Shown here piece after piece: positions 20,959 to 31,297 of a stretch of DNA of 64,000 nt. The notes below the pieces were generated by a model. It was given only the letters and a program-made list of their open reading frames with translations. It ran no database searches and was not told the origin of the DNA. This stretch comes from Flavobacteriaceae bacterium (GTDB lineage: Bacteria > Bacteroidota > Bacteroidia > Flavobacteriales > Flavobacteriaceae). The DNA lies in assembly GCA_018402135.1 (NCBI GenBank), contig JAGYJF010000002.1, forward strand, positions 124,001 to 188,000, given 5' to 3'. The position numbers were made by a program, and so were the translations under genes. The first letter of the stretch is position 1; every line of letters starts with the position of its first letter.

Positions 20959-22311
20959 GGGACTGTAAACTATTTTGTGTTTTTGCTCTTAGTTAGTTGA
21001 AAAATGATTTTTAAATTCATAGGCAAAAAATTTACTTTTAAATTTTTATTTTATGAACTCAGAATTAGAAAAACAATTAGACGCCTTGATAGGCAAAATC
21101 AGCAACAAGGAGGACTTTGACCAGGTCAAGGAACAGTTGCTTAAACGTGGTATTGAATCGCTTTTGAAAGCCGAGATGACAGCACATTTAGGGTATCAAA
21201 AGGGTGATTCGGTAATTGAGAACAACCAGCGTAACGGCTTTTCAGAGAAAACCATCAAGACTCAGAATGGGGAGCAGCGCATCAAAATACCCAGAGACCG
21301 TCAAGCTAGCTTTGAGCCGGTTATCGTTCCCAAACATCAATCCATTAGTCAAGAATTAGAAGATTGTATTCAATTGCTTTACGCCAAAGGTATGAGCAAT
21401 AGCGATATTATTGATTTTATTGAAAGCACCTATGGAGTGCAGTATTCCACATCACAGGTATCCATTATCACCAACCAATTATTAGAAGACATCAAACAAT
21501 GGCAGAATAGGCCTTTAGAAGATGTATATCCGATTGTTTGGATAGACGCTATTCATTATAAAATACGTCAAGAAGGCAAGGTGATATCTAAAGCCTGTAT
21601 GATAGTTTTAGGGGTAAATACCGAAGGGCAACAAGACATTTTGAGCATGAGTATTGTGGAGACAGAAAAAGCAGCTGCCTGGATGTCCATATTAGAGGAT
21701 CTGCGCTCTCGAGGCGTAAAAGACATCTTCTTTCTGTGTTCCGACAACCTCTCTGGATTAGATAAAGCTGTAGAAGCTATATTTCCAGATAGTATTCGTC
21801 AAATATGTATCGTACATCAAATTAGAAACTCATTAAAATACGTGAGCTATAAAGACCGTAAGCCAATAATGGTCGATATTAAAGCTATTTACCAAGCCGA
21901 TAATGAGAAATTTGCTTTAGAGGCTTTTGAAGTATTTAAACAAAACTGGCAGGATAAATATCTCTCTGCCGTACAGTCTTGGGAAAACAATTGGGACAAT
22001 TTAACCACCTTTTTAAACTATCCAAAAGAGATTAGAAAACTCATATATACTACCAATATCATTGAGAGTTTTAATGCCAGTTTAAGAAAATATACCCGCA
22101 ACAAAAAGTCTTTCCACATGACGATGCAGCCCTGAAATCAATATATTTAGCAGCTCAAAGTATCAGTAAAAAATGGAAGAAAACTCGATTTAAATGGGGC
22201 CAAATTTACAATCAATTGTATATTTGTTTTCCAAACAGGTTATAATCTATATTATTTTAACCTATGAATTTTGAAATTATTTTTCAAAAACACAAAATTT
22301 TGGATAAACTC
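20959..22311 (+). mobile_element. IS256-family insertion sequence with 8-bp target duplication
   Basis: The element is bounded by identical 8-base target copies AAGTCACA at 20951-20958 and 22312-22319, the size expected for IS256 transposition. Its ends carry imperfect inverted repeats sharing TTTTGTGTTTTTG (left end from GGGACTGTAAACTATT; right end read inward from GAGTTTATCCAAAA). It holds one transposase gene and is about 1353 bases long. The intact duplication indicates a fairly recent insertion. Confidence 0.88.
21053..22245 (+). pseudogene. IS256-family transposase, frameshifted near the C-terminus
   Basis: The first 360 codons (21053-22135) encode a mutator/IS256 DDE transposase: Asp in PIVWIDAIHYK, Asp in FFLCSDNLSGLDKA with VHQIRNSLKYV, and Glu in TTNIIESFNASLRKYT. 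After RNKKSFH the frame shifts at about 22117. Adding one A would give HNDDAALKSIYLAAQSIS and continue through KKWKKTRFKWGQIYNQLY to the stop at 22245, restoring about 397 residues. All three catalytic acids precede the lesion, but the C-terminal 37 residues are lost, so the element is probably immobile unless this is a base-calling error. Confidence 0.88.
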
Positions 22312-22431
22312 AAGTCACACTAACGCCTTCTTTCATAACAACTAACATATAGTCATCATAAAAAGTGATAGTGCAAAAATTTAATATTTTTACTTGCGAC
22401 ATCTTTAAAATTAGATAATATTTAATTTGTT

Positions 22432-22468
22432 GCAAAAAAAAACTCCTTTAAAACGATTAAAGGAGTTT
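22432..22468 (-). terminator. Terminator of clpC
   Basis: An 11-bp stem (AACTCCTTTAA and TTAAAGGAGTT) with a run of A on its left on the plus strand, which is a T tract on the minus strand. It sits directly after the clpC stop. Confidence 0.85.
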
Positions 22469-22486
22469 AATTAATGTCTAAATGAT

Positions 22487-25036
22487 TTATGACTTCGTGT
22501 GCTCTTCAGATTTCTCAATCTTCACACTCAACTTATCAGAATCACCATCAAGATCCATAATGATAAAGTCGCCTTCAACAATTTTTGAATTGATGATTTC
22601 TTCAGCAAGCGAATCTTCAATATATTTCTGAATTGCACGTTTAAGTGGCCTTGCGCCATATTGTTTGTCAAAACCTTTTTCTGCAATATAATCTTTTGCC
22701 TTTTTACTCAACTTAAGCGTATAACCGATATCTTTAATTCTGTCAGTCAATTGCTTTAATTCAATATCAATAATTTTATTGATATCCTCTTTCTCAAGGC
22801 TATTAAACATTACTACATCGTCAATTCTATTCAAGAACTCTGGTGCAAATGCTTTTTTAAGCGCATTTTCAATAACGCTTCTGGTGTTATCATCGGCTTG
22901 TGCTGTTCTAGCAGAAGTTCCAAAACCAACGCCCTGACCAAAATCCTTAAGTTTTCTGGCACCAATATTAGACGTCATAATAATGATAGTGTTTCTAAAA
23001 TCGATTTTTCTGCCCAAACTATCAGTTAAATAACCATCGTCTAATACTTGTAACAACATATTAAACACATCGGGATGGGCTTTTTCTATTTCGTCTAGCA
23101 ACACAACCGCATACGGTTTGCGTCGTATTTTTTCAGTGAGTTGCCCGCCTTCTTCGTAACCCACATAGCCTGGAGGCGCACCAATCAGTCTAGAAATTGC
23201 GAATTTCTCCATGTATTCACTCATATCAATTCTAATCAAAGCGTCTTCATTATCAAACAATTCTCTGGCTAGTACTTTTGCCAATTGCGTTTTACCAACG
23301 CCAGTTTGTCCTAAAAATATAAAAGAGCCAATTGGTTTGTTTGGGTCTTTAAGTCCTGCTCGGTTACGCTGAATGGCTTTAACCACCTTAGCAACCGCAT
23401 CGTCTTGACCAATAACTTTACCTTTTATTAAATCGGGTAGTTTTGCTAGTTTGTTGCTTTCAGTTTGAGCGATTCTGTTCACAGGAATACCTGTCATCAT
23501 CGATACAACATCAGCCACATTATCTTCGGTCACCACTTCGCGGTGCATCTTAGATTCTTCTTCCCATTTTAGTTGGGCAGTAGATAACTCTTTTTCAAGT
23601 CGTTTTTCATCATCTCTAAGCTTAGCGGCTTCTTCGTATTTTTGCTTTTTAACAACTGTATTTTTAGTTTCTTTTACAGCCTCTAATTGTTTTTCAAGTT
23701 CAATTATTTGCTCTGGAACTTGAATATTGGTGATGTGAACGCGTGATCCAGCTTCGTCTAAAGCATCAATAGCTTTGTCTGGCAAAAAGCGTTCGGTCAT
23801 GTATCTATTGGTCAATTTAACACAAGCTATTATCGCTTCAGGAGTATAATCTACATTGTGATGTTCTTCGTATTTATCTTTAATATTATTCAAAATTTGA
23901 ATGGTTTCTTCAACCGTTGTAGGCTCAATAATAACCTTTTGAAAACGACGCTCTAAAGCACCATCTTTTTCAATGTACTGTCTGTATTCGTCTAAGGTGG
24001 TAGCACCAATACATTGTATTTCGCCTCGCGCCAAAGCAGGTTTAAACATATTTGAGGCATCTAAACTTCCTGTGGCACCACCAGCGCCTACAATAGTGTG
24101 GATTTCATCAATAAACAGAATAATATCGTCATTCTTTTCAAGTTCATTCATCACTGCCTTCATGCGTTCTTCAAACTGACCACGGTATTTGGTACCTGCA
24201 ACTAAGCTTGCTAAATCAAGAGTTACAACGCGTTTATTGAATAAAATACGTGACACCTGACGTTTAATAATTCTTAAAGCCAAACCTTCAGCAATGGCAG
24301 ATTTACCAACACCTGGTTCACCAATTAACAAAGGATTGTTCTTTTTTCTTCTACTCAGTATCTGTGAAACACGCTGTATTTCTTTATCACGACCTACTAC
24401 AGGGTCTAGTTTTCCTTCTTCGGCAAGAATGGTTAAGTCTCTGCCAAAATTGTCTAAAACTGGGGTTTTAGACTTTTTATTAGATTTAGGAGTCGATTGT
24501 GCAAAAGGATTTTGCTTGGCTTCGTCTTCCTCATTCACGTCATCATCAGAAAAAGATTCTGCTTTTGGGGTATCTAAAAAGTCGTCGTCGTTTGTTATCA
24601 TTGTTTTAAATTCTTCTTTTACATTATCATAATCAACCTTTAGTTTGTTAAGTAACTTGGTAGTTGGATCGTTTTCATTTCTTAAAATACACAGCAATAA
24701 ATGCGCCGTATTTATGGAAGTACTTTGAAAAAGTTTAGCTTCTAAAAAAGTAGTCTTTAAGGCGCGTTCGGCTTGCCTGGTAAGATGTAAATTCTTTTTT
24801 TCATTTGAATTTGCTGTCGCTTCAGGATTTGCCGGACTTAGTATTTCTACCTTACGTCGTAATTGGTTAAGGTCAATTTCTAAAGCGGTAAGAATGTCTA
24901 TCGCTTTGCCATTGCCATCGCGTAACAGCCCTAACATTAAATGTTCCGTACCTATAAAATCATGGCCAAGCCTCAGCGCTTCTTCTTTGCTATATGCTAT
25001 TACATCTTTAACTCTTGGGGAAAAATTATCGTCCAT
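22487..25036 (-). CDS. clpC: ATP-dependent Clp protease ATP-binding subunit ClpC
   Basis: An 849-residue AAA+ unfoldase that feeds proteins to ClpP. The N-terminal Clp_N double repeat covers about residues 1-145 ([32 protein letters not shown]). The first ATPase domain has Walker [10 protein letters not shown] near residue 240 and Walker [13 protein letters not shown]-type coiled segment ([19 protein letters not shown]) lies near residue 430, diagnostic of ClpC rather than ClpB. The second ATPase has GQTGVGKTQ near residue 575 and ends with the D2-small domain ([13 protein letters not shown]). Divergent from gyrA across 261 bases. Confidence 0.96.
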   Translation of the reverse strand: MDDNFSPRVKDVIAYSKEEALRLGHDFIGTEHLMLGLLRDGNGKAIDILTALEIDLNQLRRKVEILSPANPEATANSNEKKNLHLTRQAERALKTTFLEAKLFQSTSINTAHLLLCILRNENDPTTKLLNKLKVDYDNVKEEFKTMITNDDDFLDTPKAESFSDDDVNEEDEAKQNPFAQSTPKSNKKSKTPVLDNFGRDLTILAEEGKLDPVVGRDKEIQRVSQILSRRKKNNPLLIGEPGVGKSAIAEGLALRIIKRQVSRILFNKRVVTLDLASLVAGTKYRGQFEERMKAVMNELEKNDDIILFIDEIHTIVGAGGATGSLDASNMFKPALARGEIQCIGATTLDEYRQYIEKDGALERRFQKVIIEPTTVEETIQILNNIKDKYEEHHNVDYTPEAIIACVKLTNRYMTERFLPDKAIDALDEAGSRVHITNIQVPEQIIELEKQLEAVKETKNTVVKKQKYEEAAKLRDDEKRLEKELSTAQLKWEEESKMHREVVTEDNVADVVSMMTGIPVNRIAQTESNKLAKLPDLIKGKVIGQDDAVAKVVKAIQRNRAGLKDPNKPIGSFIFLGQTGVGKTQLAKVLARELFDNEDALIRIDMSEYMEKFAISRLIGAPPGYVGYEEGGQLTEKIRRKPYAVVLLDEIEKAHPDVFNMLLQVLDDGYLTDSLGRKIDFRNTIIIMTSNIGARKLKDFGQGVGFGTSARTAQADDNTRSVIENALKKAFAPEFLNRIDDVVMFNSLEKEDINKIIDIELKQLTDRIKDIGYTLKLSKKAKDYIAEKGFDKQYGARPLKRAIQKYIEDSLAEEIINSKIVEGDFIIMDLDGDSDKLSVKIEKSEEHTKS

Positions 25037-25297
25037 GGTATTAACTTATCTGCTATAAAATTAATTAATTTCAACTGTCTCATGGCAAAAATTATACCTA
25101 ATTTAAGATAGTTAGAGCGAATAGATGAAAAAAAAGACATAAATCAAAGAAAATCAAGGTGTATTTATCAACTAAAAAATCATTTGATTTTGTTAATAAA
25201 AAGTGTCAAAAACTTCAGCTTTAAGTCCTGCAAAACCTATTGAAATGGTTATATTAGCATGTTTTAAAAAAACCTACTAAAAATTAATTAAGAACTT

Positions 25298-27814
25298 ATG
25301 GCAGAAGGAGAAAAGCTTATTCCAATTAACATTGAAGACGAGATGAAATCGGCTTATATTGATTACTCAATGTCAGTCATTGTGTCACGTGCATTACCAG
25401 ATGTAAGAGATGGTTTAAAGCCCGTTCACCGTCGCGTACTTTTCGGTATGCACGAATTAGGTGTGAGATCAAACACAGCACACAAAAAATCCGCTAGAAT
25501 AGTTGGAGAAGTTTTAGGTAAATACCACCCACATGGGGATACCTCTGTATATGATGCGATGGTGCGTATGGCACAGGAATGGAGCTTGCGTTATATGTTG
25601 GTGGATGGTCAAGGTAACTTTGGCTCAATAGATGGCGATAGCCCAGCGGCAATGCGTTATACGGAGGCAAGAATGCGTCGTATTTCTGAAGACATGCTGG
25701 CTGATATTGACAAGGAAACCGTAGATCATAAATTAAATTTTGATGATACTTTAAAAGAACCGACGGTATTGCCAACTCGAATTCCTAATTTATTAGTAAA
25801 TGGCGCGTCAGGTATTGCGGTTGGTATGGCTACCAATATGCCGCCTCATAACTTGGCAGAAGTGGTTGATGGTACCATTGCCTATATTGAAAATGCCGAT
25901 ATTGATATTGACGGCTTAATGCAATATATAAAAGCACCTGATTTTCCTACTGGTGGCATCATTTATGGTTACGAAGGTGTTAAAGAAGCTTTTCATACCG
26001 GTAGAGGTAGAGTAGTTATGCGAGCCAAAGCAGATATTGAAGAAATTCAAGGGAGAGAATGTATTATCGTAACTGAAATTCCTTATCAGGTCAATAAGGC
26101 AGATATGATTAAAAAAACTGCCGATTTAGTAAATGACAAAAAAATGGACGGTATAGCATCAATCCGTGATGAATCGGATAGAAATGGAATGCGTATCGTT
26201 TATGTTCTTAAACGCGATGCAGTTTCTAATATCGTGTTAAATAAATTATACAAATACACGGCTTTACAGTCTTCTTTTAGCGTAAATAATATCGCTCTCG
26301 TAAAAGGACGTCCCGAAATGTTGAATCTAAAAGATTTAATTCATCATTTTGTTGAGCACCGTCATGAAGTGGTCGTCAGACGCACCACTTATGAGTTAAG
26401 AAAAGCTGAAGAACGCGCCCATATACTTGAAGGTTTAATTATAGCCTCGGATAATATTGACGAAGTGATCGCTATTATTCGTGCTTCTTCAAATGCTGAT
26501 GAAGCGCGCGAAAAATTAATTGCTCGATTTGAGCTGTCAGAAATCCAAGCGAAAGCCATTGTCGAAATGAGGCTACGTCAATTAACAGGTCTAGAACAAG
26601 ACAAGTTAAGATCGGAGTATGAAGAGTTGATGAAAACAATAGAAGACTTAAAAGATATCCTACAGAAGAAAGACCGACGTATGGAAATCATTAAACAAGA
26701 ACTTCAAGAAGTGAAAGAACGTTACGGTGATGCCCGTCGTTCAGTTATTCAATATGCTGGTGGCGATTTGAGTATCGAAGATATGATTCCTGATGAGAAT
26801 GTGGTAATCACTATTTCTCACGCCGGCTACATAAAAAGAACGCCTTTAAACGAGTACAAAACACAAAATAGAGGCGGCGTTGGTCAAAAAGCATCGACCA
26901 CGAGAAATGAAGACTTTTTAGAACACCTGTTTGTAGGAACAAATCACCAGTACATGCTGTTCTTCACCCAAAAAGGAAAATGTTTCTGGATGCGTGTTTA
27001 TGAAATTCCAGAAGGCAGCAAAACTTCTAAAGGAAGAGCCATTCAAAATCTTGTAAATATTGAGCAAGACGATAAGGTAAAAGCCTTTATTTGCACCCAA
27101 GATCTTAAAGATCAAGAATACATCAATAGCCATTATGTAATTATGGCCACCAAACAAGGTCAAGTTAAGAAAACATCGCTTGAACAATATTCTCGTCCAA
27201 GAACAAATGGTATTAATGCCATTACCATTAAAGAAGACGACGAGTTGTTAGAAGCTAAATTAACAACCGGTGAAAGTCAAGTGATGATTGCATTAAAATC
27301 GGGTAAGGCTATTCGATTTGAAGAAGCCAAAACTAGACCGATGGGCAGAAGTGCTTCTGGTGTGCGCGGTATTACTTTGGCAGACAAAAATGATGAAGTA
27401 ATTGGAATGATCGCCGTTGATGATATGCAAAGTAATATCTTAGTGGTTTCTGAAAAAGGATATGGAAAACGCAGTGATTTGGAAGATTACAGAATCACCA
27501 ACCGAGGCGGTAAAGGCGTTAAGACCATTTCAATAACTGAAAAAACAGGCTATTTAGTGGCGATAAAAAATGTAACGGATGAAGATGATTTAATGATTAT
27601 CAATAAATCTGGAATAGCCATCAGAATGGAAGTTAAAGATTTGAGAGTTATGGGAAGAGCAACCCAAGGCGTAAGGCTAATTAATCTTAAAAATAACGAT
27701 TCAATTGCAGCAGTTGCTAAAGTAATGAAAGATGATGAAGAGGTTAGCGATATCGCAGATTTAGAAAATGGCACAACTCTTGCAAATGACGAACCGGACG
27801 ATAATAACAACTAA
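25298..27814 (+). CDS. gyrA: DNA gyrase subunit A
   Basis: An 838-residue type II topoisomerase subunit that cuts and rejoins DNA. The catalytic tyrosine lies at about residue 121 in [10 protein letters not shown]. The quinolone-resistance region reads [17 protein letters not shown]; Thr at the E. coli Ser83 position is, from memory, wild type in Flavobacterium relatives, so it is not read as a resistance change. The C-terminal half contains the six-bladed beta-pinwheel, with repeats such as [13 protein letters not shown] (GyrA box), [12 protein letters not shown] and [15 protein letters not shown]. It is followed 12 bases later by the TPR gene, so the two may be co-transcribed. Confidence 0.97.
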   Translation: MAEGEKLIPINIEDEMKSAYIDYSMSVIVSRALPDVRDGLKPVHRRVLFGMHELGVRSNTAHKKSARIVGEVLGKYHPHGDTSVYDAMVRMAQEWSLRYMLVDGQGNFGSIDGDSPAAMRYTEARMRRISEDMLADIDKETVDHKLNFDDTLKEPTVLPTRIPNLLVNGASGIAVGMATNMPPHNLAEVVDGTIAYIENADIDIDGLMQYIKAPDFPTGGIIYGYEGVKEAFHTGRGRVVMRAKADIEEIQGRECIIVTEIPYQVNKADMIKKTADLVNDKKMDGIASIRDESDRNGMRIVYVLKRDAVSNIVLNKLYKYTALQSSFSVNNIALVKGRPEMLNLKDLIHHFVEHRHEVVVRRTTYELRKAEERAHILEGLIIASDNIDEVIAIIRASSNADEAREKLIARFELSEIQAKAIVEMRLRQLTGLEQDKLRSEYEELMKTIEDLKDILQKKDRRMEIIKQELQEVKERYGDARRSVIQYAGGDLSIEDMIPDENVVITISHAGYIKRTPLNEYKTQNRGGVGQKASTTRNEDFLEHLFVGTNHQYMLFFTQKGKCFWMRVYEIPEGSKTSKGRAIQNLVNIEQDDKVKAFICTQDLKDQEYINSHYVIMATKQGQVKKTSLEQYSRPRTNGINAITIKEDDELLEAKLTTGESQVMIALKSGKAIRFEEAKTRPMGRSASGVRGITLADKNDEVIGMIAVDDMQSNILVVSEKGYGKRSDLEDYRITNRGGKGVKTISITEKTGYLVAIKNVTDEDDLMIINKSGIAIRMEVKDLRVMGRATQGVRLINLKNNDSIAAVAKVMKDDEEVSDIADLENGTTLANDEPDDNNN

Positions 27815-27826
27815 AACCTAAAAACA

Positions 27827-29101
27827 ATGAAAACAAAATTTATAATTGCAGCTGCGCTATTAATAAGCAGTTTTACTTATGCCCAAAAGGATGAAATCAA
27901 GGCCCTAGAAAAAGCATTAAAAGGCAGTGATTTTGCAGCGGCTAAATCAGCAACATCGGCTGCAGACGCTTTGATTTCAAATATGGACGATAAAACAAAA
28001 GCCAAGTATTTATTTTTAAAAGCCCAAGCATATTCTCACGAAGGAAGTACTGACGAAGAAAACGAAATTGCAATCAACAGCTTAAACGAACTTATCGAAA
28101 TGGAAAAAGGTGGTAAGTCAAATAAATATTCAGGAGATGCTGAAGAAATGCTAGCAAAATTATTGAATGATTATTTAATATCAGCCAATAAAGCAATAGA
28201 AGAAAAAAATTATTTGGCGGCATCGAAGAAATTTAAAAATGCCTATAATTTATCTAAAAAAGACACTATTTTTCTTTATTACGCCGCTTCAACGGCTGTA
28301 AATGCATTAGATTATGAAACCTCTTTAAAATATTACAATGAATTAAAGGATTTAGGTTTCGATGGTTCAGAAACGAGGTATTATGCAGTTAATAATGAAA
28401 CACAAGAAGAAGAGCTTTTTGGAGATAAATTATTAAGAGATACATCATTAAAAACTGGCCAGTATTCAAAACCATCTAACAGAAGAACGGATTCTAAACG
28501 TGCTGAAATAGTAAAAAATATAGCGCTTATCTATGTTTCAAACAATGAAAACGATAAGGCTATTGCAGCAATGAAAGATGCAAGAGATGAAAATCCTGAA
28601 GATGTTGGTTTGATGCTATCAGAGGCTAATGTACACCTTAAAATGGGTAATAAAGTAAAGTTTAAGGAATTAATCGAAGAAGCAACAAAAAGAGAACCCA
28701 ATAATGCTGAACTTCAATTTAACCTAGGCGTTTTAGCTGCCGAGGCAAATGATGTTGAAAACGCACGAAAGTATTATAACAAAGCCATTGAACTTGATCC
28801 CAATTATGGCGATGCCCAATTGAATATGGCAGTTTTGATTCTTGAAGGTGAAGCCGCAATTATTGAAGAAATGAATGGATTAGGTACCTCTGCTGCAGAT
28901 GATAAAAGATATGACCAATTAAAAGATAAACGTTCAGCATTATATGCAGAAGCCGTTCCTTATTTAAAAAGAGTTCTTGAAATTAATCCAAAAAATATTG
29001 ATGCCGCTAGAACTTTAATGAATATGTACAGTGCTTTAGGAGAAACTGACAAGTATAAAGAAATGCAAGCGCTTGTTTCAGAACTTGAAGCTGGTAACTA
29101 A
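27827..29101 (+). CDS. Exported tetratricopeptide-repeat protein
   Basis: A 424-residue protein with an N-terminal signal (KFIIAAALLISSFTYAQ, likely cleaved after YA). The rest is alpha-helical and contains TPR units, the clearest near residues 295-335 (NAELQFNLGVLAAEANDVEN, then ARKYYNKAIELDPNYGDAQL) and another near 370-400 (AVPYLKRVLEINPKNIDAAR). TPRs are protein-binding scaffolds; the partner is unknown. It is periplasmic or outer-membrane-associated by inference. Located just downstream of gyrA, a pairing common in Flavobacteria as far as I recall. Confidence 0.8.
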   Translation: MKTKFIIAAALLISSFTYAQKDEIKALEKALKGSDFAAAKSATSAADALISNMDDKTKAKYLFLKAQAYSHEGSTDEENEIAINSLNELIEMEKGGKSNKYSGDAEEMLAKLLNDYLISANKAIEEKNYLAASKKFKNAYNLSKKDTIFLYYAASTAVNALDYETSLKYYNELKDLGFDGSETRYYAVNNETQEEELFGDKLLRDTSLKTGQYSKPSNRRTDSKRAEIVKNIALIYVSNNENDKAIAAMKDARDENPEDVGLMLSEANVHLKMGNKVKFKELIEEATKREPNNAELQFNLGVLAAEANDVENARKYYNKAIELDPNYGDAQLNMAVLILEGEAAIIEEMNGLGTSAADDKRYDQLKDKRSALYAEAVPYLKRVLEINPKNIDAARTLMNMYSALGETDKYKEMQALVSELEAGN

Positions 29102-29125
29102 AAAAACAAAAACTCCCATTAATTA

Positions 29126-29153
29126 AAAAGGCCACTTTTAAAGTGGCTTTTTT
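29126..29153. terminator. Bidirectional terminator between the TPR gene and the NlpC/P60 gene
   Basis: Hairpin GCCACTT/AAGTGGC with a three-base loop, an A run on the left and a T run on the right, between two convergent genes. It can serve both strands. Confidence 0.85.
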
Positions 29154-29904
29154 ATATCAGTTTTTTAATAACACGTAGCTTGTGGGTGTAGATTTTTAAA
29201 TCTGTATTAAATATACCGGTGTGATCAATTCTATCAATTCTTACCTTGCCGTGGGCATGAATCACATAGTTGTCGTTCATTATAATGCCGACATGGGTAA
29301 TTTTACCTTCATCATTGTCGAAAAATGCCAAATCACCAGCTTCACTTTCTTCGATAAAACTTAAAGCTTCACCTTGGGTTGCTTGCTGTGAAGCATCTCT
29401 CAAAATTTGGTAACCATTTATTTTATAAACCATTTGGGTAAAACCAGAACAATCAATTCCCATTGGGGTTTTACCGCCCCAAAGGTAGGGTGCGTTTAAG
29501 TAAATAAGTGCGGTGTTAATAAGATTGGATTTGGGTTGTAGCTTTGATATCATATGACCATCAAATTTGTGTTGTAACAGTTCTAATCCATTCAAAACCG
29601 AACCTAAAGGTATGGCTGTAATAAGATTGTTAGTGTCACTCACAAATTCAATCAAATCGTTATTAAACAGCAGATTTTGCTGACCCAGTTGCGCATAGTT
29701 TTCTTCTGAGATTAGAAAACCTTGTTTTTTATCTAACCAGCCTTCGTATTTGTCGAAATCTAAACGAATTTTATACCAATGTTTTCGTTGGTCTATTATT
29801 TTAAAAATATCACCATACAACAACTGAGTAACCATCTCTGATGCATCACTTGGTTCTAATCTAATGGGAGCAACACCTAAGTTACCAATTCCGTACAGCA
29901 TCAA
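29152..29904 (-). CDS. NlpC/P60-family (C40) peptidoglycan hydrolase with SH3-like domain
   Basis: A 250-residue protein. The first 110 or so residues form a bacterial SH3-like region (VAPIRLEPSDASEMVTQLLY and WYKIRLDFDKYEGWLDKKQG). The C-terminal catalytic domain has the nucleophile Cys in PMGIDCSGFTQMVY, the catalytic His in THVGIIMNDNYVIHAHG and the usual LRDASQQATQG region. Such enzymes cut cell-wall peptides, often gamma-D-Glu-diaminopimelate bonds. No clear signal peptide is visible in the chosen start, which is odd for a wall hydrolase, so it may act on recycled muropeptides in the cytoplasm. The thiolase gene is immediately upstream. Confidence 0.88.
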   Translation of the reverse strand: MMLYGIGNLGVAPIRLEPSDASEMVTQLLYGDIFKIIDQRKHWYKIRLDFDKYEGWLDKKQGFLISEENYAQLGQQNLLFNNDLIEFVSDTNNLITAIPLGSVLNGLELLQHKFDGHMISKLQPKSNLINTALIYLNAPYLWGGKTPMGIDCSGFTQMVYKINGYQILRDASQQATQGEALSFIEESEAGDLAFFDNDEGKITHVGIIMNDNYVIHAHGKVRIDRIDHTGIFNTDLKIYTHKLRVIKKLI

Positions 29905-29912
29905 ACTTAGTT

Positions 29913-31088
29913 TTAGTAGCGCTTAACAATTATAGCTGATGCACCGCCACCGCCGTTACAAATAGCTGCTGCACCTAGTTTGGCATCGTTTTGCTCTAAT
30001 ACATTTAACAAGGTCACTAATATTCTTGCACCGGAGCACCCTAATGGATGACCCAAAGACACAGCGCCACCATTTACATTTACGTTGTGGTCTGTAAGTC
30101 CTAATAATTTCATGTTGGCTAAACCAACTACGGCAAATGCTTCGTTGAATTCAAAAAAATCAATATCATTCAAAGATAAGCCAGCTTTGTGCAATGCTTT
30201 TGGTAAGGCTTTTGCTGGTGCCGTTGTAAACCATTCTGGTTGTTGCGCTGCATCGGCAAATCCTTCAATACTTGCGAGCGGCGTTAAACCTAAGGATTGT
30301 GCTTTTTCTAAACTCATCAGCACTAAAGCCGCCGCACCGTCATTAATAGTAGAAGCATTGGCTGCTGTCACAGTTCCGTCCTTTGTGAAAGCAGGTCTTA
30401 AATTTGGTATTTTATCTATAAAGACGTTAGTGAATTCTTCATCCTTAACAATGACTATTGGGTCACCTTTGCGCTGTGGTACTTGCACAGGAACTATTTC
30501 ATTATTAAATTTTCCGGCTTCCCAGGCAGCAGCCGATCGTTTGTAGGATTGAATGGCATACGCATCTTGATCTTCTCTACTAAACTTATATTCTTTGGCA
30601 CAAGCATCGGCGCATACGCCCATTGCATCTTGATTGTAAGCATCAACCAAACCATCTTTTTGCATGCCATCGATTAAAGTCGTTGGACCAAATTTCTGTC
30701 CATTTCTTAAATGTACATAATGCGGAATCAAACTCATATTTTCCATACCACCAGCAACTACAATCTCTGAGTCACCGCACGAAATAGCTTGAGCAGCCTG
30801 CATCACTGCCTTCATGCCTGAAGCACAAACTTTGTTAACAGTAGTACAAGGTGTGGTATCTGGAATACCCGCATAAATAGCTGCTTGTCTGGCAGGGGCT
30901 TGACCGTTTCCTGCTTGTACCACATTGCCCATTAACACTTCATCAACCATCTCAGGTTTAAGATTGATCTTTTCTAAAGCGGCTTTAATGGCAATGGCAC
31001 CTAACTTAGGTGCTGGAATTGAGGATAAAGCACCCATAAAACTACCAATTGGTGTTCGCACTGCCGATACTATTACTACGGTTTTCAT
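29913..31088 (-). CDS. Acetyl-CoA C-acyltransferase (thiolase)
   Basis: A 391-residue thiolase that condenses or cleaves acyl-CoA with acetyl-CoA, for beta-oxidation or acetoacetyl-CoA synthesis. The acyl-accepting Cys is near residue 88 in VNKVCASGMKAV. The C-terminal His and Cys sit in GGAVSLGHPLGCSGARI and AAICNGGGGASAIIV. Length and N-terminus (VVIVSAVRTPIGSFMGAL) are typical of the AtoB/PhaA group. It lies 8 bases upstream of the NlpC/P60 gene on the same strand, so they may share a transcript although the functions appear unrelated. Confidence 0.93.
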   Translation of the reverse strand: MKTVVIVSAVRTPIGSFMGALSSIPAPKLGAIAIKAALEKINLKPEMVDEVLMGNVVQAGNGQAPARQAAIYAGIPDTTPCTTVNKVCASGMKAVMQAAQAISCGDSEIVVAGGMENMSLIPHYVHLRNGQKFGPTTLIDGMQKDGLVDAYNQDAMGVCADACAKEYKFSREDQDAYAIQSYKRSAAAWEAGKFNNEIVPVQVPQRKGDPIVIVKDEEFTNVFIDKIPNLRPAFTKDGTVTAANASTINDGAAALVLMSLEKAQSLGLTPLASIEGFADAAQQPEWFTTAPAKALPKALHKAGLSLNDIDFFEFNEAFAVVGLANMKLLGLTDHNVNVNGGAVSLGHPLGCSGARILVTLLNVLEQNDAKLGAAAICNGGGGASAIIVKRY

Positions 31089-31297
31089 GTTGTATTTATT
31101 TCAAATTTGATTGCTGCAAAATTAAACATTTTTTTACAGACTGACATGTCTAGTTCAGTAGGCATTTAATTTCGTGAACTTGTATTTTCAACAATATATG
31201 AGATTAATAACTGGCGTTTATCTGTAAAACGAATATAATAGTATAGGCATTTAATTTGAATATGTATATTTACCTTAAATCAACGTACTTTTTAATT

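Larger units (their letters stand above)
20676..22402 (-). pseudogene. STAS/SEC14-like small protein gene, split by the IS256 element
   Basis: The C-terminal piece (20676-20957) reads TSKLQDVLIENALDYYGQKP onwards to ISWAKSLIK. The N-terminal piece lies beyond the IS on the same strand: ATG at 22402, reading MSQVKILNFCTITFYDDYML and then VVMKEGVSVT, ending at 22312. Removing the IS and one copy of the 8-base duplication joins them in frame as ...KEGVSVTSKLQDVL..., a protein of about 121 residues. It resembles Flavobacterial STAS/SEC14-like proteins of unknown role, by memory of the family pattern. The GTG at 20957 lies in the duplicated target and is not a native start. The gene is presumably inactive. 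Confidence 0.82.

Noticed and set aside
25298..27814. Quinolone-resistance mutation in GyrA (Thr at the Ser83 position)
   Set aside because: Thr is, to my knowledge, the normal residue here in Flavobacterium relatives, so it is not evidence of resistance.
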